Of a DNA stretch of 64,000 nt, positions 48,436 through 59,519 are shown one piece after another. The notes under the pieces are model-generated. The model had not been told where the DNA came from and did no database searches. It saw only the letters and a list, made by a program, of their open reading frames with translations. Within the stretch, counting starts at the first letter, position 1. Each line of letters begins with the position of its first letter. Source of the stretch: Chytridium lagenaria (lineage: Eukaryota; Chytridiomycota; Chytridiomycetes; Chytridiales; Chytridiaceae); NCBI GenBank assembly GCA_025449115.1, contig JAHLKC010000027.1, positions 124,001 to 188,000 of the forward strand, read 5' to 3'. A program made the translations under genes and the position numbers.

Positions 48436-50282
48436 ATGACCGTCACGAGGGGAGACGTCGTTGGAGGAGTCGTCGGGCCCGTGGTGCCTCGACGACGAGG
48501 GAGAACGCTGATCCCAACAGCAATAGTTATCACACTATTTGGATGGCTCTTCCAAATGCTGCAAAGCTCATCATACGCAAGAGTCTGGCAATGAGACTCG
48601 TTCAAGTGAGTAGAACTACATCCTTTTTCATTGGAATGTGATCACCTTTCTGTCATGCATAACGCTGACCAGAAATGCAATGTAAAAATGAAAGAGATGC
48701 TAACCATGATCCTTTTCATTAAAGCTGGCGGCCTTGGTCGGTGGTCCAGAATTCAGATCGGGATCGTCTCCTGCAGTGCAAAAAGCTCTCGCAAAACTAC
48801 CAGAATCTCTTACTCGCTCAACTCCTCCTAGCTTGGCCCCACAAAATGCTTATCGTAATGTGGTTACGCCACCGCGCAAAGCGAAGTCAGTATCGGACAC
48901 CCCTCGCCAGGTATCCCCACAAAGGAGTATTCGAAGCCCTGAGTCCAATTTCGCATCGGCTGACTATGACGATGTCGAGGAAGAGATTACTATGATGCTG
49001 ATCTTACCGCTAGTATATTAAGCGCATCTACAGCACACGTTGAGCAACCGTCAAAGTCTGATTCTCCTCCACCTTTGGAAGCTGGACCAGTTTTGGTTGC
49101 AAAACACAGACCCCATCGTCATACTCAAGCTGGGGATAGAGCTTTAAAGTTGCTTCTTGATCTAGAGCCCCTTGACGGATGGGACTTTCAGCAAGAAAAG
49201 AATGGTGTCAAGATTCATACCCGGCCTGTCGAGGGTGTGAGCATTCCAATTGTTAGGGGTGATGGCCTTATTGAGGGTGACTGGACAACCCAGGAAGTTT
49301 TCAGCGTCATCCGGAGCTCCAATTGCCGAAAAAGCTGTAAGTTGCTTTTGGGCTTTCCTTGAAATATTTAAACCATTTAAACAGGGGATCCTCGTTACGA
49401 CATGGGAGAGACTATCGAACACTTTAATTTTGATGAGGCACTTAGTTACTCTGTCCAAAAAGGCACTTTCCCAGTGGCCGCGCGAGATCTCGTGACCGCC
49501 TTGTTCTCTAAAAGAGAGACCGTTGAGAAAGGTGGCCGAATGTTTTACTACGTCACGTCTGTTCTTGATCCCACAGCACCCTCAGAAGGTCGAGGGAGAG
49601 TTAGAGCCGAAGTTGCAGTAGCAGGCTGGATTCTCAGACCTGTCCCTGGGAAAGGTCTTGAAGCAAGTTACATTGTGCAAGTCGACCCGAAAGGCAGCAT
49701 TCCGTCAGGTTTGATAAAATACTCATCCTGCCGTACACTAACAGTTTGAAATTTTAGCACTCATCAAACTTGTTCAAGTCCAAACCCCTATGCATAGCCG
49801 AAGTATCCCGCTACCTCTCCCGTTCCGGTCACATCCCTTTTATCCTCAAAGACGTCGAATCCTCGGTCCCGGTCCCGACGTTGTTCTTATGCAAGAAGAA
49901 ACCGACGACCGAGCCGCCAAATACGAACTCGACGTCACCATCCGCACCTCCCCTCCTTCCTCCGATGGCCGTCGTGGCGTTTTCGCCATTGCGCTTCCAA
50001 AAGTGTCGTTCACTTTGGTGCTGATATTGGGGTGACCGTGTCGCCTGCTGGATCGGCTGAGGTGCGGTCACGGTTGGCTATGGGTGATGGGGTCGCGGGG
50101 AGCGCTAATGGGAATGTGGTGGTGCCCACTTTCTTAAAGGGATTGTGAGTACGGCTACTGCTGCTGTTGTGGAGATATGGATTGATGGAGATGGGGAGGA
50201 GGTTGAGTTGGAGGTACGGATAGAGCCGGCGCGGCATGGGGTTGTGCTTAATGGAGAACCTGTTGAGGCGAAAAAGTATTAA
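48436..50282 (+). CDS. Single-START protein with N-terminal membrane anchor, paralogue of the four-START protein
   Basis: The first exon encodes a basic N-terminus and one membrane helix (TLIPTAIVITLFGWLFQ). A disordered Ser/Pro linker follows, then HRPHRHTQAGDRALKLL, GVKIHTRPVEG, PIVRGDGLIEGDW, an intron in the same place as in the four-START gene, DPRYDMGETIEHFNFDEAL and KGTFPVAARDLV. The START domain ends with ASYIVQVDPKGSIPS. A beta-rich segment then runs to the stop, ending VVLNGEPVEAKKY like the segments in the 24-29 kb gene. Frame breaks occur near 48594-48603, 48985-48995, 49783, 49870 and 50005-50150. The anchor is N-terminal here but C-terminal in the large paralogue. Confidence 0.75.
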
Positions 50283-50787
50283 TGCCCTCTTAGCGTCCAT
50301 TTTTAAACACATGTATTACTACTATGATAAACAACGCTTTTTCTTTTGAATGATATCTGACCCTTGGCTTACCTCAAAAACTATGCCCCACATGCATTAA
50401 CGCACATTAATCTACACAGTTAGATATTATACTTTAGGTCCTAAACAATTAGCAGGGGCACGACAAAAATCAAATATCAGTTTACCTACATAGGCTCATA
50501 GTCTATTAGGCATTGACCCCAACTCAACAACACATCAAAAAGCAATAAAAGCAACGTGTTCTGCAAGCAACGCGAGAACAAGGGAAGAGACAGTCAAACA
50601 TATCGACAAAAAATTCCAATATTAAAACGAGTTCTGCTCATAGAAATCATATAAGGAAATAAACAACAGAAAGAGATCTACATGAAAAAATAAAATAGGG
50701 GTGGTATGGGATGGAAAGAAACGGTTGAACAGAGAATATGTCTAAAGTACAAGGACTCGGAACAAAAAGAAAAGGATGAGCAAAGTG
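50283..50787. other. Intergenic, no gene seen
   Basis: This is the 3' flank of the plus-strand START gene and of the minus-strand TPR-PH gene. It is AT-rich with no recognisable feature. Confidence 0.6.
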
Positions 50788-53700
50788 TTAAAGCCCCTTC
50801 TACAAAAAGTGAAATGCCAGTCAGTATTTGCAGCAGTCAAAAACCAAGATCAAGGAAAACTCACCTCCAAAAAGTAATCAATCACATCCACAGTCCTCAC
50901 GTACTTCTCATACGCCGCATTCGGCGACGCCGGAACAGGTGACACAGGGAATAGCTTACTCAACGACCTCGCATAAGAAGGACTCAAAGGACTCCAGTCG
51001 AAGTAGACGGCACAGGAGAAGCCAACCCCCGTGTCTCCTCCAGTGTACCTGACAACACTGACGGTGGCGCCGACGTCGACGATGGCGTGTTCCCAGCTGA
51101 CGCAGCGACATACGATGAACCAACCACACTTGATGCAAGCAATGACGGTGAAATGGTCATAGGGATACGACCTTGTTCACCTGTTTTGTTTCTCAACGGG
51201 ATGAGGGTTCGTGGACCGACGCGTTTTTTCTCCACGAGCGGAACGCGCAAGATGACCAATCCAATTCACAACAGTCAATTGATGTTCAGCGGCAAGATGA
51301 AGCACAGGATGAGCAGGTGAAGGACTAGCAGACGGTGTCTTTCGTTGCGGCTCATCTAAATTCGCATAAACGCTGTCAATCAACGCCGAAATCACCTCCT
51401 CATCTTCATCCTCCGTTTCCTGAACTTCCTCTCCTGTTTTTCTGGGACATATCTTGAACCCGTAGCGATGATGCCCGGTCCCGAGATGCTTGGAGGCGTC
51501 AGGGTCTGGGAGGATGTCGGTGTTTGATGTGATGGCGAGGACGGCGACGAGACGAAGATCGGTAGGGGATTTTACAATGTAAAGGCTGCTGTCACGGAGA
51601 ATGCACCATCGACGCTTATATGCGCCCCAAGCTTCAAAGCGGACATAGAGAAAGGACTCAATGTCAGGGAGGGAAAGGGCTTGAAGAAGGAGAAGAGAAG
51701 CGTCTTGAGTTCTGGGTGGGATGCTAGGTGTAGTGACATTCATTGCATCTTCGCCATTTTGCACGGTGGCGTGGGCTTCAGTGTACTTCTCCACATGCTT
51801 CATCACAAAGTCTACAATACGACGAGTAATGCTGAAAAGAAAGGAATTAATCAGCTTTACAAAGCGAAAAAAACAAAAAAAAACCACTCCACAATAAAAA
51901 ATCAAACAATGCAAGTAAACAAAATACTCACCCTGTTTCCTTCGCCTTTGTATGCAACCTCCCCAAAGACCCAAACCCACCAAAATGCCCACCCCCACCT
52001 CCAGCAAGTTCCTGTCCCCCGTTTCCTAAAGCCGTCGCTGGAACAAGTTTATCCGGCATCGGCCCATTCACCATCTCCCCAAACACCGTCACCTCACTTC
52101 CACTATCCTTCCTCTCCTCCACCGCCAACCCCGGCGTCGACTCTGTAATCGCCCAACTCGGATGTCTCATAGGCTCCCTCTCACCCCCTGCCACTGAAAG
52201 CTATCCCTATAATCCGGTCCAGAATCTTCATAAAACGAGTCCAACTCTCTCGCACGGTACGCCAACGAAATAGCATCCATCGACATAGTCGACTCAGAAT
52301 CTCCCGCCTCAGAATCTAAAAACGATATCACCCTTCTCCACGGTACCACCGTTTCACCCCTTGCAGTGGACGGATGTGCATCCAAAAACGACAGATACCT
52401 CACAGCATCATCATCAACCGCCGCACTTTCATCCGACGACAACGGCAACGACAAAGCCACCGCAGATCCGCTCTCAGGACTTCCAACATCCCCAAACTCT
52501 GACCCCATCTCCAAAGACGAAACCACCGATTCCCGAACCTTCTCACGAGACTTGACGGACGACGCTAATGTCGACAAATGCCCCCCCCATTTACCGGAAT
52601 ACTCTCCCCGCTGGAACGCCCTCAAAAACTCGCGCGCAACCGCATCCGTTGCTGCGTCATCGTCTTCACCGCCTAATCCGGGTAAAAGGATGTCACTGTC
52701 GCGGAGTGACGTTCGTGCTGACCCGGCTTTAAAGAGGGACGACGTTTCTGAGGATGTTGGGAACAACGAAATGGCATCGGAATCCGTGATGATCGATTTA
52801 GGGGATGGTTTGTCGGTAGGCTTCGTTTCGGGCTTTTCGCCACTTGGATCGACTGTATCGGATGGTGGCTCTGGACTCGGAGGGAGGATGGAAAAGCGGC
52901 GGGCAAGGATCGCGTCAATGACGGCAGACCAAGGTCGACCTCCTTCCGATCGGGCGTCCTCGTCATCCGGTTTTGAGAAAGTGGCCGAATTCTCGGGGGC
53001 GACAGATTCGTCATCATCGTCATCGGAGCAAACAGTAAAGAACGATTGATGTTTATGTTTATCCTATTGAAAATAAGTTAGAACGTTAAATCAAGTGCAA
53101 AAGATTGAATAAAGATGAACAGAGAAGGACAATATAAAACACGGAAAAGAAAGCCTCAATAAAAAGGGCAAAAAAAAAACGATACAACGCCAACGAAAAA
53201 AAACAAACAAACTCACCCCAAATCCTTTTGCAAAACCTCATCCAACGCACAAGATAATCCGCATACGCCAAAAACCCTTCCCCTTCCCCATCCCCAAGTC
53301 CATCCAACACCTCCAACAATTCAGTCACCGCAGTCCCCGGTGTAGGCGGCAACGGTTTCGTCGGCGCCGGCTGCTTTGGTGGCGGCAATTTCGGCATTTT
53401 CGAAGCCAACACCGCCGCAATAACCGCTGCAGAAGGTGGAGGTGGAACACCTGCTGTTGACAATGGTGTCGGTGGAAGATCCGTTGATGGAGGGGGTGCT
53501 GTTGGGGGTGGAATGGATACGACGGCGTGCTTGGCGAGCCATTTGGGGTGCGGGGGTGGAAGGGTGCCGCCTAGAGAGGAGGTGCGGGCGGTGATGCTGA
53601 CACTGTTTGAGGGTGGAGTGACCCAACGACCCATTCTTTGTTCGTGTTTTGGGGAAAGGGGGGAGGTGAGACCTGTGCGAGACGGAATGGTGGTTGAAGA

Positions 53701-56576
53701 AGGTTTTAGGGTGGGAGAAAGATTGGGTTGAGATGACGACTCGAGGGTGATGGCTCTGGGCCTTGAAATGGGTGAGGAAGGTGGGGGCGATCCGACGGGT
53801 GTGCTAGAGGTTTGTTGCGTTGGAGATGAAGGTAATGGAGCGTTTACGGGGGCAGGGTAATACGTCCCACCAGATTTAGATGAATCAAGGGTGGTCGCAC
53901 GTGGACGATGGAAGGCCACGAACCTACTGCTGCTACTGACGGGAAGACGGGTGGCTGTGAAGTGGCAGGCGAAGGCGGCGTGATTTGCTGATGCGAGTTT
54001 GGGGAACTCGCGGTAAGGGACTTGAAACGGTAGAAGGTGATGTTGGGGAGAAGGGATACCACCAGTGATAGTTGCGGCGAGTGCACCACGCTGTGGAAGG
54101 GAGTTGGATGAACCGGCGGGTCGAAGAGTGCGCGGTTGAGATGCAAGCTGCTGCTGCTGTTGTTGTTGCTGTAGTTGTTGTTGTTGAAGCTGTTGCTGGT
54201 GTTGCTGATACGCGAGGTGGTGCTTTTGTTGAGCGGTTGTGAGTTGGTGTGTAGTTGTCGGGGGAGTATGGGACGCGAAGGCTGGAATGGGTGAACCGCT
54301 GTCAAATGTCGTTGCTCGGGACGAGAGGGCGAGTTGTTTGGGAGAGGGACGTTAGGAAGAGGCGGTGGGGACATCATAGTCGGGCCGAAGAATCAGCTCT
54401 TAGTCGTGTTGGGGATGGAGTTGTCGGTGGAGTAATGATCTGCCCTAACGGTGACGCCGAAGTAGACGGAGAGCTCATCGCTGATCTCGGCGGCAATCTT
54501 TTCATACCTCCCGGTAAACTCCCAACATGATTATACCTAAAACCAAAGTCCTTGAACACTGGCGTTCCAGTAGCATCCCTGGGTAACGGTGACCTAATTT
54601 GCACGGATGATCCCAAGTCCGGGGACGACGCCACTGAAGGCAATTGTTTTAAAAAATCTAAAGTATCTTTCGATGGGTTGCTGAGCGCGGCGGTGGACAC
54701 CACGGACCGGAGGGGAGATGCGTGAGTTTGTGGAGCAATCCGATTTCGCCCTCCATTAAAGCTTCCGTGTGATTCAATAGGCATATCGGTTGAAATGTTC
54801 AGAGAAACATTGGAAGCGGGCGAAGAATCAGAAGGAGCGGGTGGTAATGATGATGGCGGAGATGACACAATAGGGGGTAGGGTAAAATGTAAAGCGGTGG
54901 GTGTGATGGAAGTTGCAGAGTTGAGTTCCGCGTTTCTATCATACAGATCTACAGGTGTCGGTGACGGTGTCCTCGAATGCAACGAAAGTTCCGGGAAAAT
55001 CTCAGTGTTAGGAGCTGACGTAATTGTTGAACTATCGCCATCCGCAACATATTCTACATCTCTTTTCTCTGACGCCGCGTCGGCAGCTCTGACCGCTTCC
55101 ACTGCCTCACCCCCTACTGAAATCTGAGGAATGTATTTTCTCACATCCATACTCGACACCCGTTTCGAGAAAACTGGTATAGGCCCAAAACATCCCACCC
55201 ATGCGTCCAGGCATCGGCAAGTCTGGGAGTTCATCTTCCTCATCATACAAACTCTCTGCAACGCTACCAGATCCAGCACTGTCGTCATTCGTTGACGTCA
55301 CCGACGGCTGCTCCGACGTCCAAGAATCTCTGTAAGCCTGCGCGGCCGCCAATGCCTCCGCAAATTCCCTTTCAGCCTCTTCCTGCGATTTCAAGGTATT
55401 CGGCGACATGGTCGAATGAACAAGAACCGCAGCGGCAACGGAGGAAAGTCCTTCGGGCGAAGAAGATCCAGGTGGTGAGGACGAAGTGGGGGATGTCGAA
55501 TTCGAAAACGAGTCTTTTCGAACTTTCGCGAGCATGTGTGGAGGAATGGGAGGGACGGGTGGTACGTCGCTCAGACGAGGGTCGTAAAAGAAGGAAGAAG
55601 ATGATGGAGACGAAGAAGGTTCAACAACGCTTGTGCCAGCACCAGCGTCAGATTCCTTCGACACCACAACATCATCTTCTTCATCATCATCATCAAAGGC
55701 TATTGGAGGGAGCGGCTTCGATGACAAATCCGCCGAACTTCTACGTCTTTGCATGATCCGGACGATAGAACCACAGCTTCGGTTCCACCGCCGCAGTCTT
55801 GGCAACGGCCGCCCATCCTAAACTTGGATCATCTGGAAACCCAAACAATGCTCCTCCGCACTCTAAACAACCCTGCGGATCAAATCCACTCTGCATGACT
55901 TCCTCAAACGCTTCGATATGCGCTTTCGTCACAGCGAACGGCCTCGCGTCCGCAAGCTCCTGCGCAGAATCGTCTATCAATCCCATCCTCCAAAGACAAA
56001 CAGCAGCATTGAACTTTATCTCATAAAGATGGAGTGTGAATGAAAGTCCTAAACACTCAAGATCGACCATAGTGACATTTTGCGAGTTGAAGATGGATTC
56101 TGCGGAATGAAAGTCCTGCAATGCAGGGCTTCTTCGCCCACTCTGAACGTGCGATGCCGCGGAGCCATTTCGTAAAGGCTTCGAGGCGGGATCAAAGCAC
56201 ATTCGGAATTCGGAGAGGATGCGACGGCGGTTGAGGCGGATGTGGTGGGGTTTGGGGTCGGATGAAGGGAGGGAGGATGTGGAGGTCGGGTTCTTGTGAG
56301 AGCGTCCGAGATAATCTCGACGGCTGCCATGTGATCACCCATGCGAGTGGACAATAACGCTTGATTTAGGAGCAGAGGAAGAGAATCCCGTGTCATGGAC
56401 TGGAAAAAGACATGTGCGGAGGTTGGAGATGTGGGTGAAGAAGAAATGGAGGAAATATCAGTTAGCGTTGAGCGTTCAGAAAAGGATTCGTGTACAGTCT
56501 CTAAAGGCTCCCATGTAATTTGCATGGCTGCCATCGTGTGCGTACCACCAATGCAGGAGGATGCGCAATGGATCAT
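50788..56576 (-). CDS. NoxR/p67phox-like TPR protein with poly-Q, proline-rich linker and PH domain
   Basis: The N-terminal part resembles the TPR domain of NADPH oxidase activators. It has LLLNQALLSTRMGDHMAAVEI, then LGLSFTLHLYEIKFNAAVCLWRMG and HIEAFEEVMQSG, then VEPKLWFYRPD, the place where p67phox/NoxR has its activation-region start. The first TPR units are not found, so the 5' end may lie beyond 56576. About 1,000 residues of disordered Ser/Pro sequence follow, with a poly-Q tract (54140-54215) and PPPP-rich runs (53340-53530). A PH domain lies at about 51640-51250 (YVRFEAWGAYKRRWCILRDSSLYIV ... HQLTVVNWIGHLA). The last exon ends DVIDYFLEKGL at 50788. PB1 or SH3 domains typical of relatives are not seen. 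Frame breaks near 56170-56250, 55190, 54370 and 51200 leave open that TPR and PH parts are two genes. Confidence 0.6.
54140..54215 (-). repeat. Poly-glutamine tract
   Basis: CAG/CAA codons, interrupted by His and Leu, encode about 20 Gln in the frame that continues into SSSSRFVAFHRPRATTL. This supports that frame as the coding one. Confidence 0.75.
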
Positions 56577-59519
56577 GCATAATTGATACGATGGAGGAGT
56601 AGGAGGAGGAGATAAGGGATAGTTGGGTTCAAAGGAGGGTGATTGATATCACAAGCAGTGGAGTGCACAAAGTTCTGAGCATGCACTTTTGACAGACGCA
56701 AGACGATACGACCCTTTGCTGTCTCAACTCGCCAAATGATCCCCTGAACTGACGCGCTCTACTTCCTTTCTCGATTCTACGCTGACAGCAATGACGACAG
56801 CAAGAGCAAAGCAGTTGTGGTGATCGCCAAGTAAGAGTGCAAGGAGATTTAAGACACAGGGAGGGAAAGTCAGGGAAGAATGAAGGGTAAATATGTGACG
56901 GTTTAAAAGTTGGAGACTGCAAACGATGAAGCCTTCCTTCCTTTCGTCCTTTCTGCCCACGTTCTGCCGTCCCGGTAACGTTGTGGTTTAAGGAAGGGTT
57001 CTCCTACTTCGTTGGCCCAATTCGTTCAAAAACCAAAAAGAATTTTAGCACCGACGCCGCTCAGCTAGATTCTCGCGTGAGCAAGGCGACGGACTGATTG
57101 TTTTCAGCCAACATACGCCAAGACAGGGAAACAGAGGAGAGGTCGAGGGGTTAAAGAGGGGGGCTTTGGATGAAAATACACAGTAGTATAAAAAATGGAG
57201 CAAGGTCTGAAAGACTGGACAGCTGATGACAATGCGTAACAAGAAGTGAATGATGATGAAACTTGTATGATGTAAGTAGGTAGTAAGTCAATCGTTATAT
57301 TCCCGAATATCCTCCAAAGAATTTGACACTAAGTTTAGGGGAAAAAACAAGCCATCCCTTTTCTTGCCCTTGAACCCCAAAGCACACCCACCCTCCTGCC
57401 TTAGACGTCCTGGCTTGACCTTATTACTGTGGTCAACGTTACGCTGCTGTCCCGTCGAGATCCCTTCAAGTGTCTTTGAATCATAGATGCCAAGCATGTC
57501 TGCTAACATCACACCCAGGCAATGCAATATTTTTGAGTCACTTGACGCCAATTTTGAACGGAAGTCGGAGTGTAAAGGGCTTTACGATGAACGTGATGGG
57601 TGTCAAGGGAGCAAGATGGAGAATGAGTGGTGAGAAGGAGCGAAGATGAGGATTGGCATCCACCATGATCGACAGGTTCATGCCGAAATCCATGCATCTG
57701 TCAAATTTCCATCATGGTCAGTCCTTTAACTAGAATAAGCACTCTTCGAATGCTCTCGCTTATCCATTCCCCCACAAGATTCCTAGACTAATCATTGTAA
57801 CTAGCTACCGTAAAATAGTATGATGGATGTCTCTAATATCTGCTGAGTTGATGCTGATGATAATTACCTGAATGTCGAGAGCGCCCTCTTCCTGTCCCTG
57901 ATATGCACAGAGCCACAGCAACACTCCACTGTGAAGATATCTCTGCCGCAACAGCATCTCCTCCTCCTCCGTTTGATGCTGATGCCATTTAAGGTATGCT
58001 TTTGTCTATGCAGCCGAATGGATATAGTTTTATAGAATATAGGATGGTGAGCAACCTGCACCCCTTAATTCTAGCCAAACAGCTAGATATCCTATTAGCA
58101 GAGTCTAGACAGGTAGTAGGTAAGGTAAGGTATCGTAGTAGGTAGATATGGGGGGTGAGTGGGTGGTGTGGTGTGGATGGAGTGAGAGGTGAGAGTGAGT
58201 GAGTGAAGGGGGTATGTGTCTATGTATGTAATTGTATGTATTTTTTGCAGTTGTTGTTGATGCAAAACACCAACAATAATATGTAGTATTTAAAAACACT
58301 ATGTATAACTTGAAAACACTATAAAATACTTACGGCCAAAAAGAAAAAGAAAAGAAAAAAAAAAAGATAATAATGTTTCATCAGAGGGGGACAAACTGCA
58401 TGCGAGTACGTCGTACAACACACAACACTCTTTTAAAATAAGTTACACAACTAAAATAGTGGTATTTAGGTACATAATTATATATACACTTTTGAAACAA
58501 AAAGTATTTATTTCTTTTAATATATACTCCACTACTCGGTTATGCATTTTATTGTGATAAAGGTACATACTCCTGTGGGTTATGGATGTGATGGATGAGT
58601 TGTAATGGTCATGGGTGGTGCTACTCCTGGTCGACTGCTGCTGCTGGTATACGGTGGTGGTTGGCCTGGTGGTGTGCAGTGGTACTGAGTACATATACAC
58701 CAGCTGTCATTTTCTTTAATATTGATATTAATCGTTGATAATGAGGTTAACACAGAGTGTACAGAGTGGAATGTAATTGGAATGCGGCATTGTTAGCATT
58801 GATAGGCATGAGAAAGATGTATTGGTATTCATTTCAACTCTGTTCCTTTTGAATCCAGAACTGTAGGTAGAAATGTACCCTATGTAAAAACGTGGACTCT
58901 ATTCATAAGCAAATTTACAGTGGGATCGAAAAAGTCCGTCCTAACATTACGGCTTACTACTCCTTTTACCTTTTAGCACTTGGCATCTTGAATGTAAGTA
59001 TTGAGCCTTTTTTCCTTCAATGCCCTAGAGCACCTCCCGCGCCGATCACTTTTAACCAGTAACTGCCTGCCATAAAAGGTAAGGAAGCCATTTCAGACAC
59101 TTATAAAGTCAAAAATTAATGTCCTGCGACCTCGCCATCGAGGGAAGGTTATTGAATCCGACACACTTTATTACTTGATATTAAAAGTTTTGCATGTGTC
59201 AGCCTGAAGGGTTCTCTCCTTGTGTTGCTTCCCCCTCTCACCCCCGTCTTTCTGAGGCAAGAGGGGGAGTGTATAAATCGGTTTCAAAAATCAATTCCTG
59301 TATGATAAGTGAATCACGTCTTCACCTCTCACATACATTGTAATCACTCTCACTGCACACACAAAACTACGGTCGGCTGGATACTGTTGGATCCTTAATC
59401 GCTTTCTTGAGAACTTGATTGCTGGAGTCAAGCGACCGTTCATCTGCTCAACGCCGTTATATACTCCTTATAGTTGGCGGCATAGAATTCCTCAACTCAA
59501 AAAGATTCAACAAACAACC
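56577..59519. other. Long intergenic region, no gene identified
   Basis: The 56.6-57.0 kb part may hold the missing 5' exons of the TPR gene, but no TPR motif is visible. ORFs at 57288-57551 and 57509-57697 (minus) show no family features. From about 58100 to 58540 the DNA is rich in TAGGTA, GTGAGT and AT tracts, and the 10-mer AAAACACTAT occurs twice near 58300. The last 150 bp are the upstream region of the RGS gene. Confidence 0.5.

Noticed and set aside
59415..59519. Upstream ATG as the RGS start
   Set aside because: The extra 35 residues are unlike the rest and the ATG at 59520 has a better context.
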